Of a stretch of 64,000 bases of DNA, positions 1 to 10,620 are shown piece after piece (the first letter of the stretch is position 1; the number at the start of each line of letters is the position of its first letter). The translations under genes were made by a program, and so were the position numbers. The stretch covers positions 24,740,599-24,804,598 of the forward strand of contig NC_088309.1 of the NCBI RefSeq assembly GCF_910592395.1, read 5' to 3'. This DNA is from Lineus longissimus (lineage: Eukaryota; Nemertea; Pilidiophora; Heteronemertea; Lineidae). The notes beneath the pieces were generated by a model. That model had not been told where the DNA came from. It ran no database searches and was given only the letters and a program-made list of their open reading frames with translations.

Positions 1-31
1 AACTTAAAATAAACTGTTCATCACTTTTCAG

Positions 32-501
32 GAATTTATGCCGTCTTGATAGAGGCTCCAGAGTACAAGGTCGTCGAACTTTTGGTCTCATCATTTCATA
101 TGGTTGTCGGCACTATTCTACCTTTCCTCATTATTTTCATCTGCAACATCATCATCATCGTCACTCTACGAAATGCAGCCAATGATCGTCGAATATTTGA
201 AAATAATCCGAAGAAAAACTCGGGATCTCAACATCTCACGCGCATGCTCATCTTCGTCAGTTTTGCTTACATCATCATAACGTTGCCATATCGGTTGTAC
301 CACCTCCTGATGAGAATCCCAGGTGTTGGCTACGACTTATCTGTGTTATACTGGAGAAGACGATATATTACCGAAGCCTGGACATTCCTTGCGATTTGGT
401 TGTTTAATTACAGCGTGAACTTCTATCTATATTGTCTTGGAGGAGGAAGAAAATATCGAGACGACGCAAAACAGGTTTTGAAAGGAAAGTTTTGCAGCTA
501 G
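32..501 (+). CDS. Family-1 rhodopsin-class GPCR, last exon only (gene A, truncated by window edge)
   Basis: This is the 3' terminal exon of a seven-transmembrane receptor. Its first two exons lie upstream of the window. A pyrimidine-rich acceptor ends at base 31, and the reading frame entering at base 32 matches the third exon of the three genes that follow (phase 1 entry, Gly-Ile-Tyr-Ala start). It encodes part of ECL2, TM5 (ILPFLIIFICN), a basic ICL3, TM6 with TLPYR, and TM7 ending in N-F-Y-L-Y-C, then a Gly-Gly-Gly basic helix 8. At 470 nt it is 6 nt shorter than the sister exons, and it ends in Cys-Ser rather than a terminal Cys. NPxxY is replaced by NFxxY. Class and exon assignment are secure; the ligand is unknown. 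Confidence 0.85.
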
Positions 502-1590
502 ATCGAAGAGATAATAATTGTGAAACTGGGGCTACTCATTCTTCTGCGTTAGCGAGAAGGCAGCCGAGCTGCGTAGCCTTAATTAATGACCGCGACACAT
601 TTTAAGAAAAGGTTATTTGAATAATACGATATCTGAACAAACATAGCCACTGAACTCTCTTTGGACCACGAATGTCTATTCCTCTGACACTAAATCTTAT
701 CATATGGGTACTTAAAGCCTTTTATTCAGGTTGCTTACATGTAAGTTAGGCCAATCTGATTCTGAGTATATTGATCAAGTCGGTCTTTGGTGCATTTGCA
801 TGTAGAGCTCATCCAGCGAACTTAGTCATGTGCTTGAATGAAACAAGGATTTTTATTTTTACGACACCGTTGACTCTATATTCATATCGTATATGCATGT
901 ATAATAGAATACGATGACATGCCTATTTGCAGCGAGCAACTATTTTTATGTGTTCTTCTTATTACGAACTCCAGTCATGTCAGTGATATACAGTCAATGT
1001 AGTATTGATTTAGATCTGACGAAGCTTTGGTGACAACAGATGAAGTGGAGTCTGTTTATCCTGGGAAAACGCTCAAAAAGGTACATGTCTTCACTAGCAT
1101 TAATTGTGTTATATGCGTTACAAAGCCAGAGAGGAATACATGATGCCATTACGGTTATCCTATAAAAATCAATTCACCCTCCGTTGAAATGGAACTTTGA
1201 CACATTTCTACCGAAGGTCGACTTTCGATTATTTGCCGACTAACTAACTATTGACAACAGATGATTCAGAAGTGGAGTCTGTTTATCCTGGGAAAACGCT
1301 CAAAAAGGTACATGTCTTCACTAGCATTAATTGTGTTATATGCGTAACAAGGCCAGAGAGGAACCAATGATGCCATTACGGTTATCCTATAAAACTCAAT
1401 TCACCCTCCGTTGAAATGGAACTTTGACACATTTCTACCGAAGGTCGACTTTCGATTATTTGCTGACCAACTGGTATAACCTCATGAAACCTAACAGCTG
1501 ATCAACGAATTTGTTCACCAGTCACCACGGTGACATCGTTACGTACATTGTGATGTGTACATATCATGATGTAGCTGTTGATTAGACAAA
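502..1590. other. Intergenic spacer between genes A and B
   Basis: No coding signal was seen. The second half is occupied by a direct tandem duplication (annotated separately) just before gene B. Confidence 0.6.
1031..1472. repeat. Direct tandem duplication, two copies of about 215-220 bp
   Basis: Copy 1 runs about 1031-1245 and copy 2 about 1252-1472. Both start TGACAACAGATG and run through a shared TTTATCCTGGGAAAACGCTC segment to TTCGATTATTTGC. Differences are few: an inserted ATTCA near the start of copy 2 and scattered substitutions. The repeat ends about 120 bp before the gene B start codon, so it may duplicate promoter DNA. Confidence 0.9.
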
Positions 1591-2994
1591 ATGACGGCAA
1601 TGGCAGAGTCAACTTCATTACTGCATTCAGTACTTGAAAAGGATGACCTATCATATTTTTACTACATCTGGCTGGTCCCCCTTGTGTTCGGATTACCAGG
1701 AAATGTTTTGGCTATCATCATTGCAAATCGAAGGAACAACAGGCACTTGTCACCATGTATCTACATGACGGCGATGGGTGTGGCCGATTTGGTTCTTGTC
1801 CTGGAAAGGATCGGGCTAATCATATTCACGAAGGCTTTACTGGAGCACAACGTAGCCATTGATCTTTCGTGGTATTTCAAGTAGGTTTTATCAGTATTTT
1901 AACACTTCTTTTAAGTCTAGTTCATTCCAACTTTATTACTTTTAAAGAGCACAGTGACATGACTCATTTATTTTATTTATCCCAGGGTGACAGTTTACGT
2001 TCTTCATACTAGCAGCATCCTGTCTGGTCTGTTCCTCTCGGGGTTGTCCATAGATCGTCTGATTGCTGTCAGATTCCCCATGCATGCTCAGAGGTTATGC
2101 ACAACTTCAAGGGCAAAGACAAGTATCATTTTGATTACTGTAATACTTTCTCTCGCAAACATACACTTGCTGTACATGGTGACCTACTTCAAAGATAAAC
2201 TGCTAGGTAAGTGACAACAATCATGGTAAAGTCCTTTTCAATCATAATATGAAGGCCTGGTATAAAGCCTTTACTATAATGGGAAACTGCTGACCGACCC
2301 CTACTTCCCACCTCAAAATTAGACCTGGGCGATCACATATTATGTATTTAAACTCGCTGCTGAGATGGAACCACACGATATGCTTCTCTTTTAAAGGATG
2401 CGTTGAAAAGTGATACCATCATTGTGTGATTTGGTTTTTGGAAAGGAAAATTCAAAATCAATGAGCGAAAATTGGATCCATTTAACCATGACACTAGTTT
2501 CTATGTATACCGTTTCAGGCATCTACGTATGGGTGTTATCCACTCCTGGATATCCTGTCTTCGAAGAAGTTGTAACAGGTTTCCATATGATCTTTGGGAC
2601 AATTCTTCCATTCTTTATCATTTTCTCGTGTAATGTAGTTATAATCATCACTCTTAGGCAAGCATCAAACGAGAGAAGGAAGATGGACTCTAACCAACAA
2701 AAAAATAAAGATTCTCAGCATCTTACACGCATGCTCCTCTTTGTCAGTTTTGCTTACGTCATCATAACGCTGCCGTACAGACTGACACATATGCTGATAA
2801 AAATTCCAGCGATATCGAACACCTTCGATATGACAACGTTACTAGGAAGAACCGAGTATGTTGTTCTACTGTGGGGCATGGGAAATATTTGGATGTGCAA
2901 TTACTGCATCAACTTCTATTTGTATTGTCTTGGAGGAGGTAGAAGGTATCGAACTGACGCAAAACAGCTTTTCAGAGAGTTTTTCCGATGTTAA
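1591..2994 (+). CDS. Family-1 three-exon rhodopsin-class GPCR (gene B)
   Basis: Predicted plasma-membrane receptor of 328 residues. Coding exons are 1591-1880, 1986-2206 and 2519-2994, each bounded by GT and AG. The first intron splits a Lys codon at the start of TM3 and the second splits a Gly codon in ECL2. Visible landmarks are GNVLA in TM1, Asp66 in TM2, D120-R121-L122 at the end of TM3, LPYR with Pro256 in TM6, and N302-F-Y-L-Y in TM7. It ends in Phe-Arg-Cys. There is no Cys at the top of TM3 or in ECL2, so the usual class A disulfide is absent. The start is the first ATG; a second in-frame ATG three codons on aligns with the starts of genes C and D. Ligand and G-protein coupling are unknown. 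Confidence 0.88.
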
Positions 2995-3479
2995 ATATTA
3001 TAATTACGCTATTGTGACGATACCTACTCCAGGTCAAACACGGCTGCCGTATCAGCCTGTATCACGGGTAATTTGCTAGTTCATGTACATGTATGTCTAA
3101 AAAGTAAATGCTTTGGAAGTGATGTTTCAGACAAAGTTACACACAAGAGTTAGACATGAACAACCAACACGGAACGCTTCATGAAAACCGGTGTTCTATT
3201 TTCGTAACAACACAGCTGACTATTTATATTGTAAACCATGAGATTTGTATGCGTATTTGGCGTCAAATGTCAGTTATATTTAGTCAAACCTACACTAGTT
3301 TCAACAGTTATGCCTTGTTTTGATGGCTAGCTGGTGGATTCCTGTGCTATCTCGATCTGTGGGTCATGCAGCAGACTTCCCGAGGAAACCCTACTACCTG
3401 AATTTGATTAGTCCACACGTTCAATCAGTCTCCATCATTACTATTACACTGTGTTGTGGCTATGAATTAGCTTGCAGAA
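2995..3479. repeat. Duplicated promoter/intergenic block, copy 1
   Basis: From about 3053 this spacer is nearly identical to the DNA starting at 4972, up to the start codon of the next gene. It marks the left part of a tandem unit of about 1.9 kb. No gene was seen in it. Confidence 0.8.
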
Positions 3480-4884
3480 ATGGTAGAGTCAACGTCATTG
3501 CTCTATTTAACACGAGAAAAGGATGACCTTTCGTACTTTTTCTACATCTGGCTTGTACCGTTGGTGTTTGGATTACCAGGAAATGTTTTGGCTATCATCA
3601 TTGCAAATCGCAAGAAGAACAGGCACTTGTCACCGTGTATCTACATGACGGCGATGGGTGTGGCCGATTCAGTTCTTGTCCTGGAAAGGATCGGGCTAAT
3701 CATATTCACGAAGGCTTTACTGGAGCACAACGTAGCCGTTGACCTTTCATGGTATTTCAAGTAGGTTTCAGGTCTTTGAAAGTTATAGTTATTACAGTAG
3801 ACGGTTATGAATAAAACGATAGTGAACTCATGTTAGGTAAATAAGCAAATAATTTAGGTGATCTGAGATTATCGATATTTTTGGTTAACTCGGTGAACGG
3901 CTTCAATCTCTATCACGTTCATAAACATATTTCTTAATTTATTTTTCAATTCCTCAGGGTGACATTGTACGTGCTTTACACAAGCAGCATCCTGTCTGGT
4001 CTGTTCCTAGCGGGGATGTCCGTTGATCGTCTGATTGCTGTCAGATTCCCGATGGATGCTCGGAGGTTATGTACCGATTCAAGGGCGAAAAAAGCGATCA
4101 CTTCGATTTCCATAATAATTTCCTTGGGAAATCTTCATTTGCTATACGTTGTGGCCTACTTTAAAGATGAAAGCTTAGGTATGTTAACAAAATCTTTTAT
4201 CAATAAAGCACCGACCATGCGACAATTTTAGATGCTCCAGCTCCACTTTTATCACATCGCTTGTATAGTGTTCCGTAGCACAAGATTGACTAACTTAGCC
4301 GTGGCATGACAGTAGCATCTACTGTTGGATGTGGGTGTATACGTACGTATCTCGTGGAAATTACACATAAGTCACAATCTAACCACACTTTGTGATGATT
4401 AATTTCAGGAATGTACGCTATAGTGTTATCGACCCCAGGATATCCTGTTTTGGAACTAGTTGTTTCAATTTTCCACATGATTGTTGGGACAATTCTTCCA
4501 TTCATTGTTATTTTCATCTGTAATCTCTTAATCATAATAACATTGAAACAGGCATCAAAAACTCGTAGAATGATGGACACCAATCAACATAAAAATACAG
4601 ATTCCAATCATCTAACGCGCATGCTCCTCTTCGTTAGTTTTGCTTACGTTATCATAACGCTGCCATACAGATTGAACCATATGTTATTAAAGATTCCTGC
4701 AATTGACAGCAACTACGACCTCACAGTATTTTATTGGAGAAAACAATACGTTACTCAGGTGTGGATTTTGGCAACGATTTGGGTTTGTAATTACTGCGTG
4801 AACTTTTATCTTTATTGTCTCGGAGGAGGGAAAAAGTATCGAAATGAGGTAAAGCAGATTTTCAGAAGATTGCGCATTTGTTGA
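3480..4884 (+). CDS. Family-1 three-exon rhodopsin-class GPCR (gene C)
   Basis: Predicted 325-residue receptor. Exons are 3480-3760, 3958-4178 (221 nt) and 4409-4884 (476 nt), the last two equal in length to those of genes B and D. Landmarks are Asn35 in TM1, Asp63 in TM2, D117-R118-L119 after TM3, Pro253 in TM6 (TLPYR), N299-F300-Y-L-Y303 in TM7, and a C-terminal Cys325 after a basic helix 8. The N terminus is only about 20 residues, with no signal peptide. The canonical TM3/ECL2 cysteines are missing. Exon 1 is almost identical to that of gene D, whereas exons 2 and 3 have diverged more. This fits a recent tandem duplication and possibly local gene conversion. Confidence 0.9.
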
Positions 4885-5441
4885 ACGTGTTAATTGAACG
4901 CTGCGAAACGCACATGTCAAGTACTAAACCGTATTTTTGTAGTGACTTACGGTGTCATATCATTCTTTAACCAGCCTGTATCACGGGTAATTTGCTAGTT
5001 CATATACATGTACATTGTATGTCTAAAAAGTAAATGCTTTGGAAGTGATGTTTCAGACAAAGTTACACACAAGAGTTAGACATGAACAACCAACACGGAA
5101 CGCATCATGAAAACCGTTGTTCTATTTTCGTAACAACACAGCTGACTACTTATAATATTGTAAATCATAAGATTTGTATGCGTATTTGCGTCATATGTCA
5201 GTTATATTTAGTCAAACCTACACCAAGTTTAAGCAAAATTATTAAATCTCACCATCTATTCATAACTGGAATAACGATGTAGCTCTAGTTTCAATAGTCA
5301 TGCCTTGTTTTGATGGCTAGCTGGTGGATTCCTGTGCTATCTCGATCTGTGGGTCATGCAGCAGACTTCCCGAGGAAACCCTGAAATCTGTCTCCATCAT
5401 TACTATTACACTGTGTTGTGGCTATGAATTAGCTTGCAGAA
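4885..5441. repeat. Duplicated promoter/intergenic block, copy 2
   Basis: From 4972 it matches the block at 3053-3479. It differs by an insertion of about 60 nt near 5222-5290 and a deletion just before the start codon. No gene was seen. Confidence 0.8.
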
Positions 5442-7160
5442 ATGGTAGAGTCAACGTCATTACTCTATTTAACACGAGAAAAGGATGACCTTTCGTATTT
5501 TTTGTATATCTGGCTGGTCCCCCTTGTGTTCGGATTACCAGGAAATGTTTTGGCTATCATCATTGCAAATCGCAAGAAGAACAGGCACTTGTCACCATGT
5601 ATCTACATGACGGCGATGGGTGTGGCCGATTCGGTTCTTGTCCTGGAAAGGATCGGGCTAATCATATTCACGAAGGCTTTACTGGAGTACAACATAGCCG
5701 TTGACCTTTCATGGTATTTCAAGTAGGTTTCAGGTCTTTGAAAGTTATAGTTATTACAGAAACGGTTATGAATAAAGCGATAGTGAACTCGTGTAACTGG
5801 AGCAGATAATTTAGGTGATCTAAGATTATCGATATTTTTGGTTAACTCGGCTTCAATCTCTATCGCTTTCATGAGTACCATGTGTTTTCAATATTTTTGA
5901 ATTTATTTTTCAATTTCTCAGGGTGACATTGTACGTGCTTTACACAAGCAGCATCTTGTCTGGTCTGTTCCTGGCGGGGATGTCCGTTGATCGTCTGATC
6001 GCTGTCAGATTCCCAATGGACGCTCAACGGCTGTGTACCACTACAAGAGCCAAAAAGCTTGTGGGCACGCTTGCCGTGACGATTCTGATAGCAAATTTCC
6101 ATTTGTTTTACGTAGTGAACTACTTTAAGGATGAGGCTCTGGGTACGTACCTCCGACTATCAAATCCCTCACTGGATTTATTCACCCTGATTATATCGCC
6201 TCATCAGCACAATCACACACTCTGAGGTACTGTGGACTCAATTCAGAAAGAAGGTTAACACCCTTTACTCACCGAAAATGCCATGTGCGTCTATTTACAC
6301 GTACACTCTGTATATCTTGGCACTGCCCTTTGTTATCAATACATCGGGCTCAAATTTCTTCAATGCATTCACTTTCACTTAAGCTTTACGTTAGATAAGG
6401 ATCATATACAAAAAATGCACAATTACGTATATGTCGGCCTACATCGAAGAGAGAAATATGTAGCTACATGAATCTAATGCGTTACGGTTGCTAAAACGTA
6501 AGCTTTACGGCCATAGTGCACATTGAAAAATCATACCATGAATACCTCTCTTAACGTTACTACAGGTTTTGGGTCCGTAAGTTTTTATCAATGTGGAATG
6601 TATTGTAACACTACAAAGTATTATCGAAATGTAATAAAATCTAATCCAGTTGTGAAATAAAATTCCCTTCCATTTCCTTTGCAGGCATCTACGCCATAGT
6701 GTTATCAACTGAAGATCACCCAGTCTTAGACCTGGTTGTCTCAAATTTTCATATGATTGTCGGAACAATTCTTCCTTTCATTATAATCTTCATGTGTAAT
6801 GTTGCAATCATCGTCGCTCTCAGACACGCATCAAACGAGCGCAATAAGCTGGACAGACATCAACAGAAAAACACAGATTCCCAACACCTCACGCGCATGC
6901 TCATCTTCGTCAGTTTGGCTTACGTCACTATGACACTACCATACAGGCTGAACCACATGCTTTTGAAGATTCCTGCCATTGAAAATATTTATGATTTAGC
7001 AATATTTTATTGGAGAAGAAAATACGTGCTCCAGATATGGATTCTGGCAACGATTTGGAAGTGTAATTTCTGCATTAATTTTTATCTTTATTGTCTTGGA
7101 GGAGGAAGAAAGTATCGAAACGACGCACAACAGGTGTTCAAAGAAGTGGTCAGGTGTTAA
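5442..7160 (+). CDS. Family-1 three-exon rhodopsin-class GPCR (gene D)
   Basis: Predicted 325-residue receptor. Exons are 5442-5722, 5922-6142 (221 nt) and 6685-7160 (476 nt), with donor GTACGT at the second junction and acceptor TTTGCAG at the third exon. Landmarks follow gene C numbering: Asn35, Asp63, D117-R118-L119, TLPYR around Pro253, N299-F-Y-L-Y303 and a terminal Cys. Intron 2 (about 540 nt) is longer than in the sister genes (about 230-310 nt), which may be a later insertion. ICL3 and helix 8 are rich in Arg and Lys. Like genes B and C it lacks the TM3-ECL2 disulfide pair. Downstream lies only a decayed copy, so this is the last intact member of the three-exon group. Confidence 0.9.
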
Positions 7161-7337
7161 TGTTTCTATCTAAAAACCTTTAAAATTGGCCAGGTTCATC
7201 TCTTGGCATCATTGCTTGATTATGAGATTTATTGTAAGTCTTCGGTATTTGAAATGATTGGTCATCAGTAGGCAAAACTATTAAGCTCGGGTTCAGTGGT
7301 CCTGGACGATAGTGTTTAGTTCAGTAATTAAGCAATG

Positions 7338-7680
7338 CCTTTTCTTCTTTTCCACGTCGGATTCTGCCCATCGTTGTTGGTTTACTGCATGGTAATGTTT
7401 TCGCCATTCCAATTGCTAATCGAAAAGACACATGCAGTCGTTGCCATGCATCTACATGAAGGTAATGGGTTTCGCAAATACGAGAACAGAACTGACCATT
7501 GATTTGGATTTATGGATTCTAGATGAAGAAATCATCGAAAAAAACTGTCTGACAATTCGTTGACTGTGATCTTTTATTAATCTGATGACGAAGCCAATTT
7601 CCATTCGCTAACAAAACCCCATTTATCTCCATTACAGGATTCTTCGCCATCGACGTTGTATTATGTGCGCACTTCTTAAG
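7338..7680 (+). pseudogene. Decayed family-1 GPCR fragment (exon 1 and start of exon 3)
   Basis: Bases about 7338-7480 align to exon 1 of genes B-D over the TM1-TM2 coding stretch, including CATGTAATGTTTTCGCCATT-like sequence and GCATCTACATGAAGGTAATG, but with frameshifts. Around 7632-7670 an AG acceptor followed by GATTCTTCGCCATCGACG resembles the start of exon 3. No exon 2 or transmembrane-coding remainder is evident. This is a dead remnant of the array. Confidence 0.65.
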
Positions 7681-8471
7681 GGGAAAAAAATCAAGTAATG
7701 TCTTATTGGACTTTGTGTTGGAACAGTTTTACCGGTCCTCATCAGTCGTGACTTTTTCACCGGCTAACACTGACCACCTCCTATATGTGTTTAAGTCTTC
7801 AATCTTGCTGACAGTTACATAATGTATTTCAGAAGAGACCGAATAGTAAATGGTAGGTCACTCCATAAGCTCGCCAATTGTCCTGCCACTGGTAACGACG
7901 TTGTCTTTACATCACAGTATATTTACGAGTAATATCTGATAGCGTAATCATTATATATGTGTACTTTAGCAGTAACACAATCAGCATGTCCAAAGCCTTA
8001 TGCTGTGTCCAACACTGGCCACCTTCTCAACGCCCGAGGTCCCAAATCAACCATACACTGCCTCTGGAAGTTGTTTAACTTTTGTCGGAGTGATCAATCA
8101 GGCCCACCTTTACCGTGATCGTCTATTGGAAAAATCAATCTGTCTATCCAATAATCTGTCCTAACTGTCTATTAGCCGGCCAGCAATGTCGGACCATGGA
8201 ATTCCTGATGAACTAAGCACTAATTGGTGAATGGCAGCTATGTTTAATATGATGCAGATACGTTTCCCAGGGACTATAATAGCCAGGCTTATGAACTTTT
8301 GCATTGGTCACGTTGGGCAAGTAAAACTTTTCCAAACGGAGCTAAATGTACTGTGCTTCTGGAAAAATAGAGTCGTCGTATCAATCAGTTGGTATTCATA
8401 ACGCAAAAGCAATCGACACGACCGTATTGCGTGGCAGTAGATTCTCGGTAACAATAGACCAGTCCGACATT
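7681..8471. other. Non-coding spacer
   Basis: I see no conserved coding segment or recognisable repeat here apart from the foldback that begins at 8472. Confidence 0.5.
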
Positions 8472-8694
8472 TGTGACCCGCTCTACCAAAACTAGGCGCT
8501 TGTCGCATCTGAACTTGACAGGTTGATACGGACTTGTTGTTCATTTCCCTATTGTAGACTTTTTGTGAAATGTGACCAAATCAGTTTGTAATAGATTTCA
8601 CAAAAGGTCTACAATAGGGAAATGAACAACAAGTCCGTATCAACCTGTCGAGTTCAGATGCGACAAGCGCCTAGTTTTGGTAGAGTGGGTCACA
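8472..8694. repeat. Foldback element: 100-bp inverted repeat arms, 23-bp loop
   Basis: The left arm is 8472-8571 and the right arm 8595-8694. By eye the arms are reverse complements with 3 mismatches in 100. The outer ends read TGTGACCC and GGGTCACA. No transposase is present, so this is either a MITE-like or foldback element or a hairpin left by an inverted duplication. ORFs within it are shadows. Confidence 0.9.
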
Positions 8695-10257
8695 TATTTT
8701 GTCTCTTGCGGAATGGACGAAATTTCAGCCCTCTATGTATAGTTCGTTTGAGAAAAGATTTGGGCGGGCGAGTCTATTATTGTAGCTCGTAACAGGTATA
8801 TACAGATTTATTCGATCGGGCACCGCGGACACAGCAAGTCATCCGCGACGTACTTACACCAGAAATGAATGAACAAACGACAGATTAATATACCAATTAC
8901 GACCGCCGGAAATTGACAATAGACTCGCCGGAATCCTTTGTGAGCTTGTGAAATTGAGGGGCGAAGTAAATAATCATAAAGTACCCTTCAACCCTTCGCA
9001 CCTCGATCAATTTCAGAAGCCCACAAACGATTCCGACAAGTCTATTGTAAATATCCGGCGGCCCGTATTTATCGGTATATAAATTTCAATCACCACACTG
9101 GAAATAATGTGTTGTCGTCGGATAATTGGTCTCTGACATTCGTACTGGTGACCAATATACAATTCTATAGTTCGTCCGGAGTCTGCTTGCAGCCTCATAC
9201 ATCAACTGAAGCTGGGAACGTTCCCATGCGTATTCGTTTCATATGATTAACATGACGTGAACTTCATGTTCCTCGGTTTGGTCATGGTAGCGGCAACTAG
9301 GAAAAATTATTAGGGCCAGACCTTTGACTCCATTAAGCTAAAATCGTGTCCTTTCATGCCTGGTCTTTCATGCTAAGCTGATAATAAGAGTTTACGTTTC
9401 ACTTGATTGCTGCTGCTGCTGAAGTTTCTCTCAGATACAGGGTACATAAAAGAATTATGCAGAATAAGAGGTCAACACGACTGATTTTAGAGGTCCATAT
9501 CATCATTTTTTTACAGAGATTGGTGGTATGTCGCATACGAAGCTAGCATAAACGCTACTCCAGTTGAGCTATGGAAAAAAAGAAACATCTCGGAACGCAA
9601 TTTTGTTTATTTTCGATTAAAACGCGCCAAATTTTGGAGAAACTACAAGGAGAACTCGTTATGATACCTTACACAAGTAATGGACAATAAAGCGATGCAT
9701 CCATAATCCCAAGTTTAGTCAGCCGGGAGATTGGCAATATAGAAACTTACTATAGCTTGGTCAGCAAAGGCAATACAACCTACATCCTTATGGCCTTCGC
9801 TGGCGCCAAGATTTTATCTCATACACTAAATTTTGCAAATGGGCAGCTGAATTGAAACCAAAGGTGACAGTGACAATAAATCGTAAAGGAATGACACACG
9901 TTATAGCCTGCATATTCGCCAAGTGTAATAAACCAACCGCAGAGTTAAATAATCAATTGCTCTCCGTAATTATCATTGATGTTTACTTGAGACGAAGTGG
10001 CCGTTATTTGGACATTACTTGGTTGCTGGTGTAATGACTGTCATAAGTGGCGAGTTGTAATAAATGGTCAGCTACCGATGCGTCGTTAAGATTGGATTGA
10101 AGGTTTGAGCCAATAATTGTAGATCATTTGATGCTCAATTTCAAATAAAATGGGATTTAAAGCTACATGTATGCTTATGTTACTTTTTTCAAAACATGTA
10201 GGAGAACATTAATGCATGTGCACCAAACCACTTGTGTGTCGACATACATGTAGGGAA
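8695..10257. other. Non-coding spacer
   Basis: Only short chance ORFs occur on both strands. I could not recognise any exon or RNA gene. Confidence 0.45.
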
Positions 10258-10620
10258 TCATTGTAAAGTGCCTGATGGGCCGATGCGAACTCCTAAACCA
10301 TTGCCTGACATCATCATCACGATGTCGAACAATGGAGTTGGGGTCGCGTTCGTGTCCGGTGCCTCTGCGAAAACTCCCTTTTCTTTCATGAAGCCAGTAT
10401 GGCTCTCGTTTCCTCCTCGGTCATTTAGGGTGGTTGGCAGCGCATCACGGCCATACACGTTAAAAATCGTTTCTTGAATAATAAAATAATCAGGTGAGAC
10501 TGCAGCGAAATTGCAGATCACCTCGAGTGGTAATTCCGTGCAATGCGGTGTTACTAGTATCAGAGGTAACAGCATGTAGGACATCTTGCCTTTTGATGCA
10601 TCAACACGCAACACGTCCAT
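10258..10620 (-). CDS. Possible small secreted protein or exon, unrecognised
   Basis: An open frame of 120 codons from ATG 10620 to TGA. Residues about 10-25 include a hydrophobic run (MLLPLILV) after basic residues, suggesting a signal peptide. The remainder is polar with two N-x-S/T sites (Asn-Glu-Ser and Asn-Ala-Thr) and ends in a Gly-rich tail. Codon use looks more gene-like than the surroundings, although the opposite strand is also partly open. No family was recognised and no splice sites are needed. It could equally be a chance ORF. Confidence 0.3.
   Translation of the reverse strand: MDVLRVDASKGKMSYMLLPLILVTPHCTELPLEVICNFAAVSPDYFIIQETIFNVYGRDALPTTLNDRGGNESHTGFMKEKGVFAEAPDTNATPTPLFDIVMMMSGNGLGVRIGPSGTLQ

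Noticed and set aside
8308-8544. 78-codon minus ORF
   Set aside because: Overlaps the left arm of the 8472-8694 foldback; repeat-derived.
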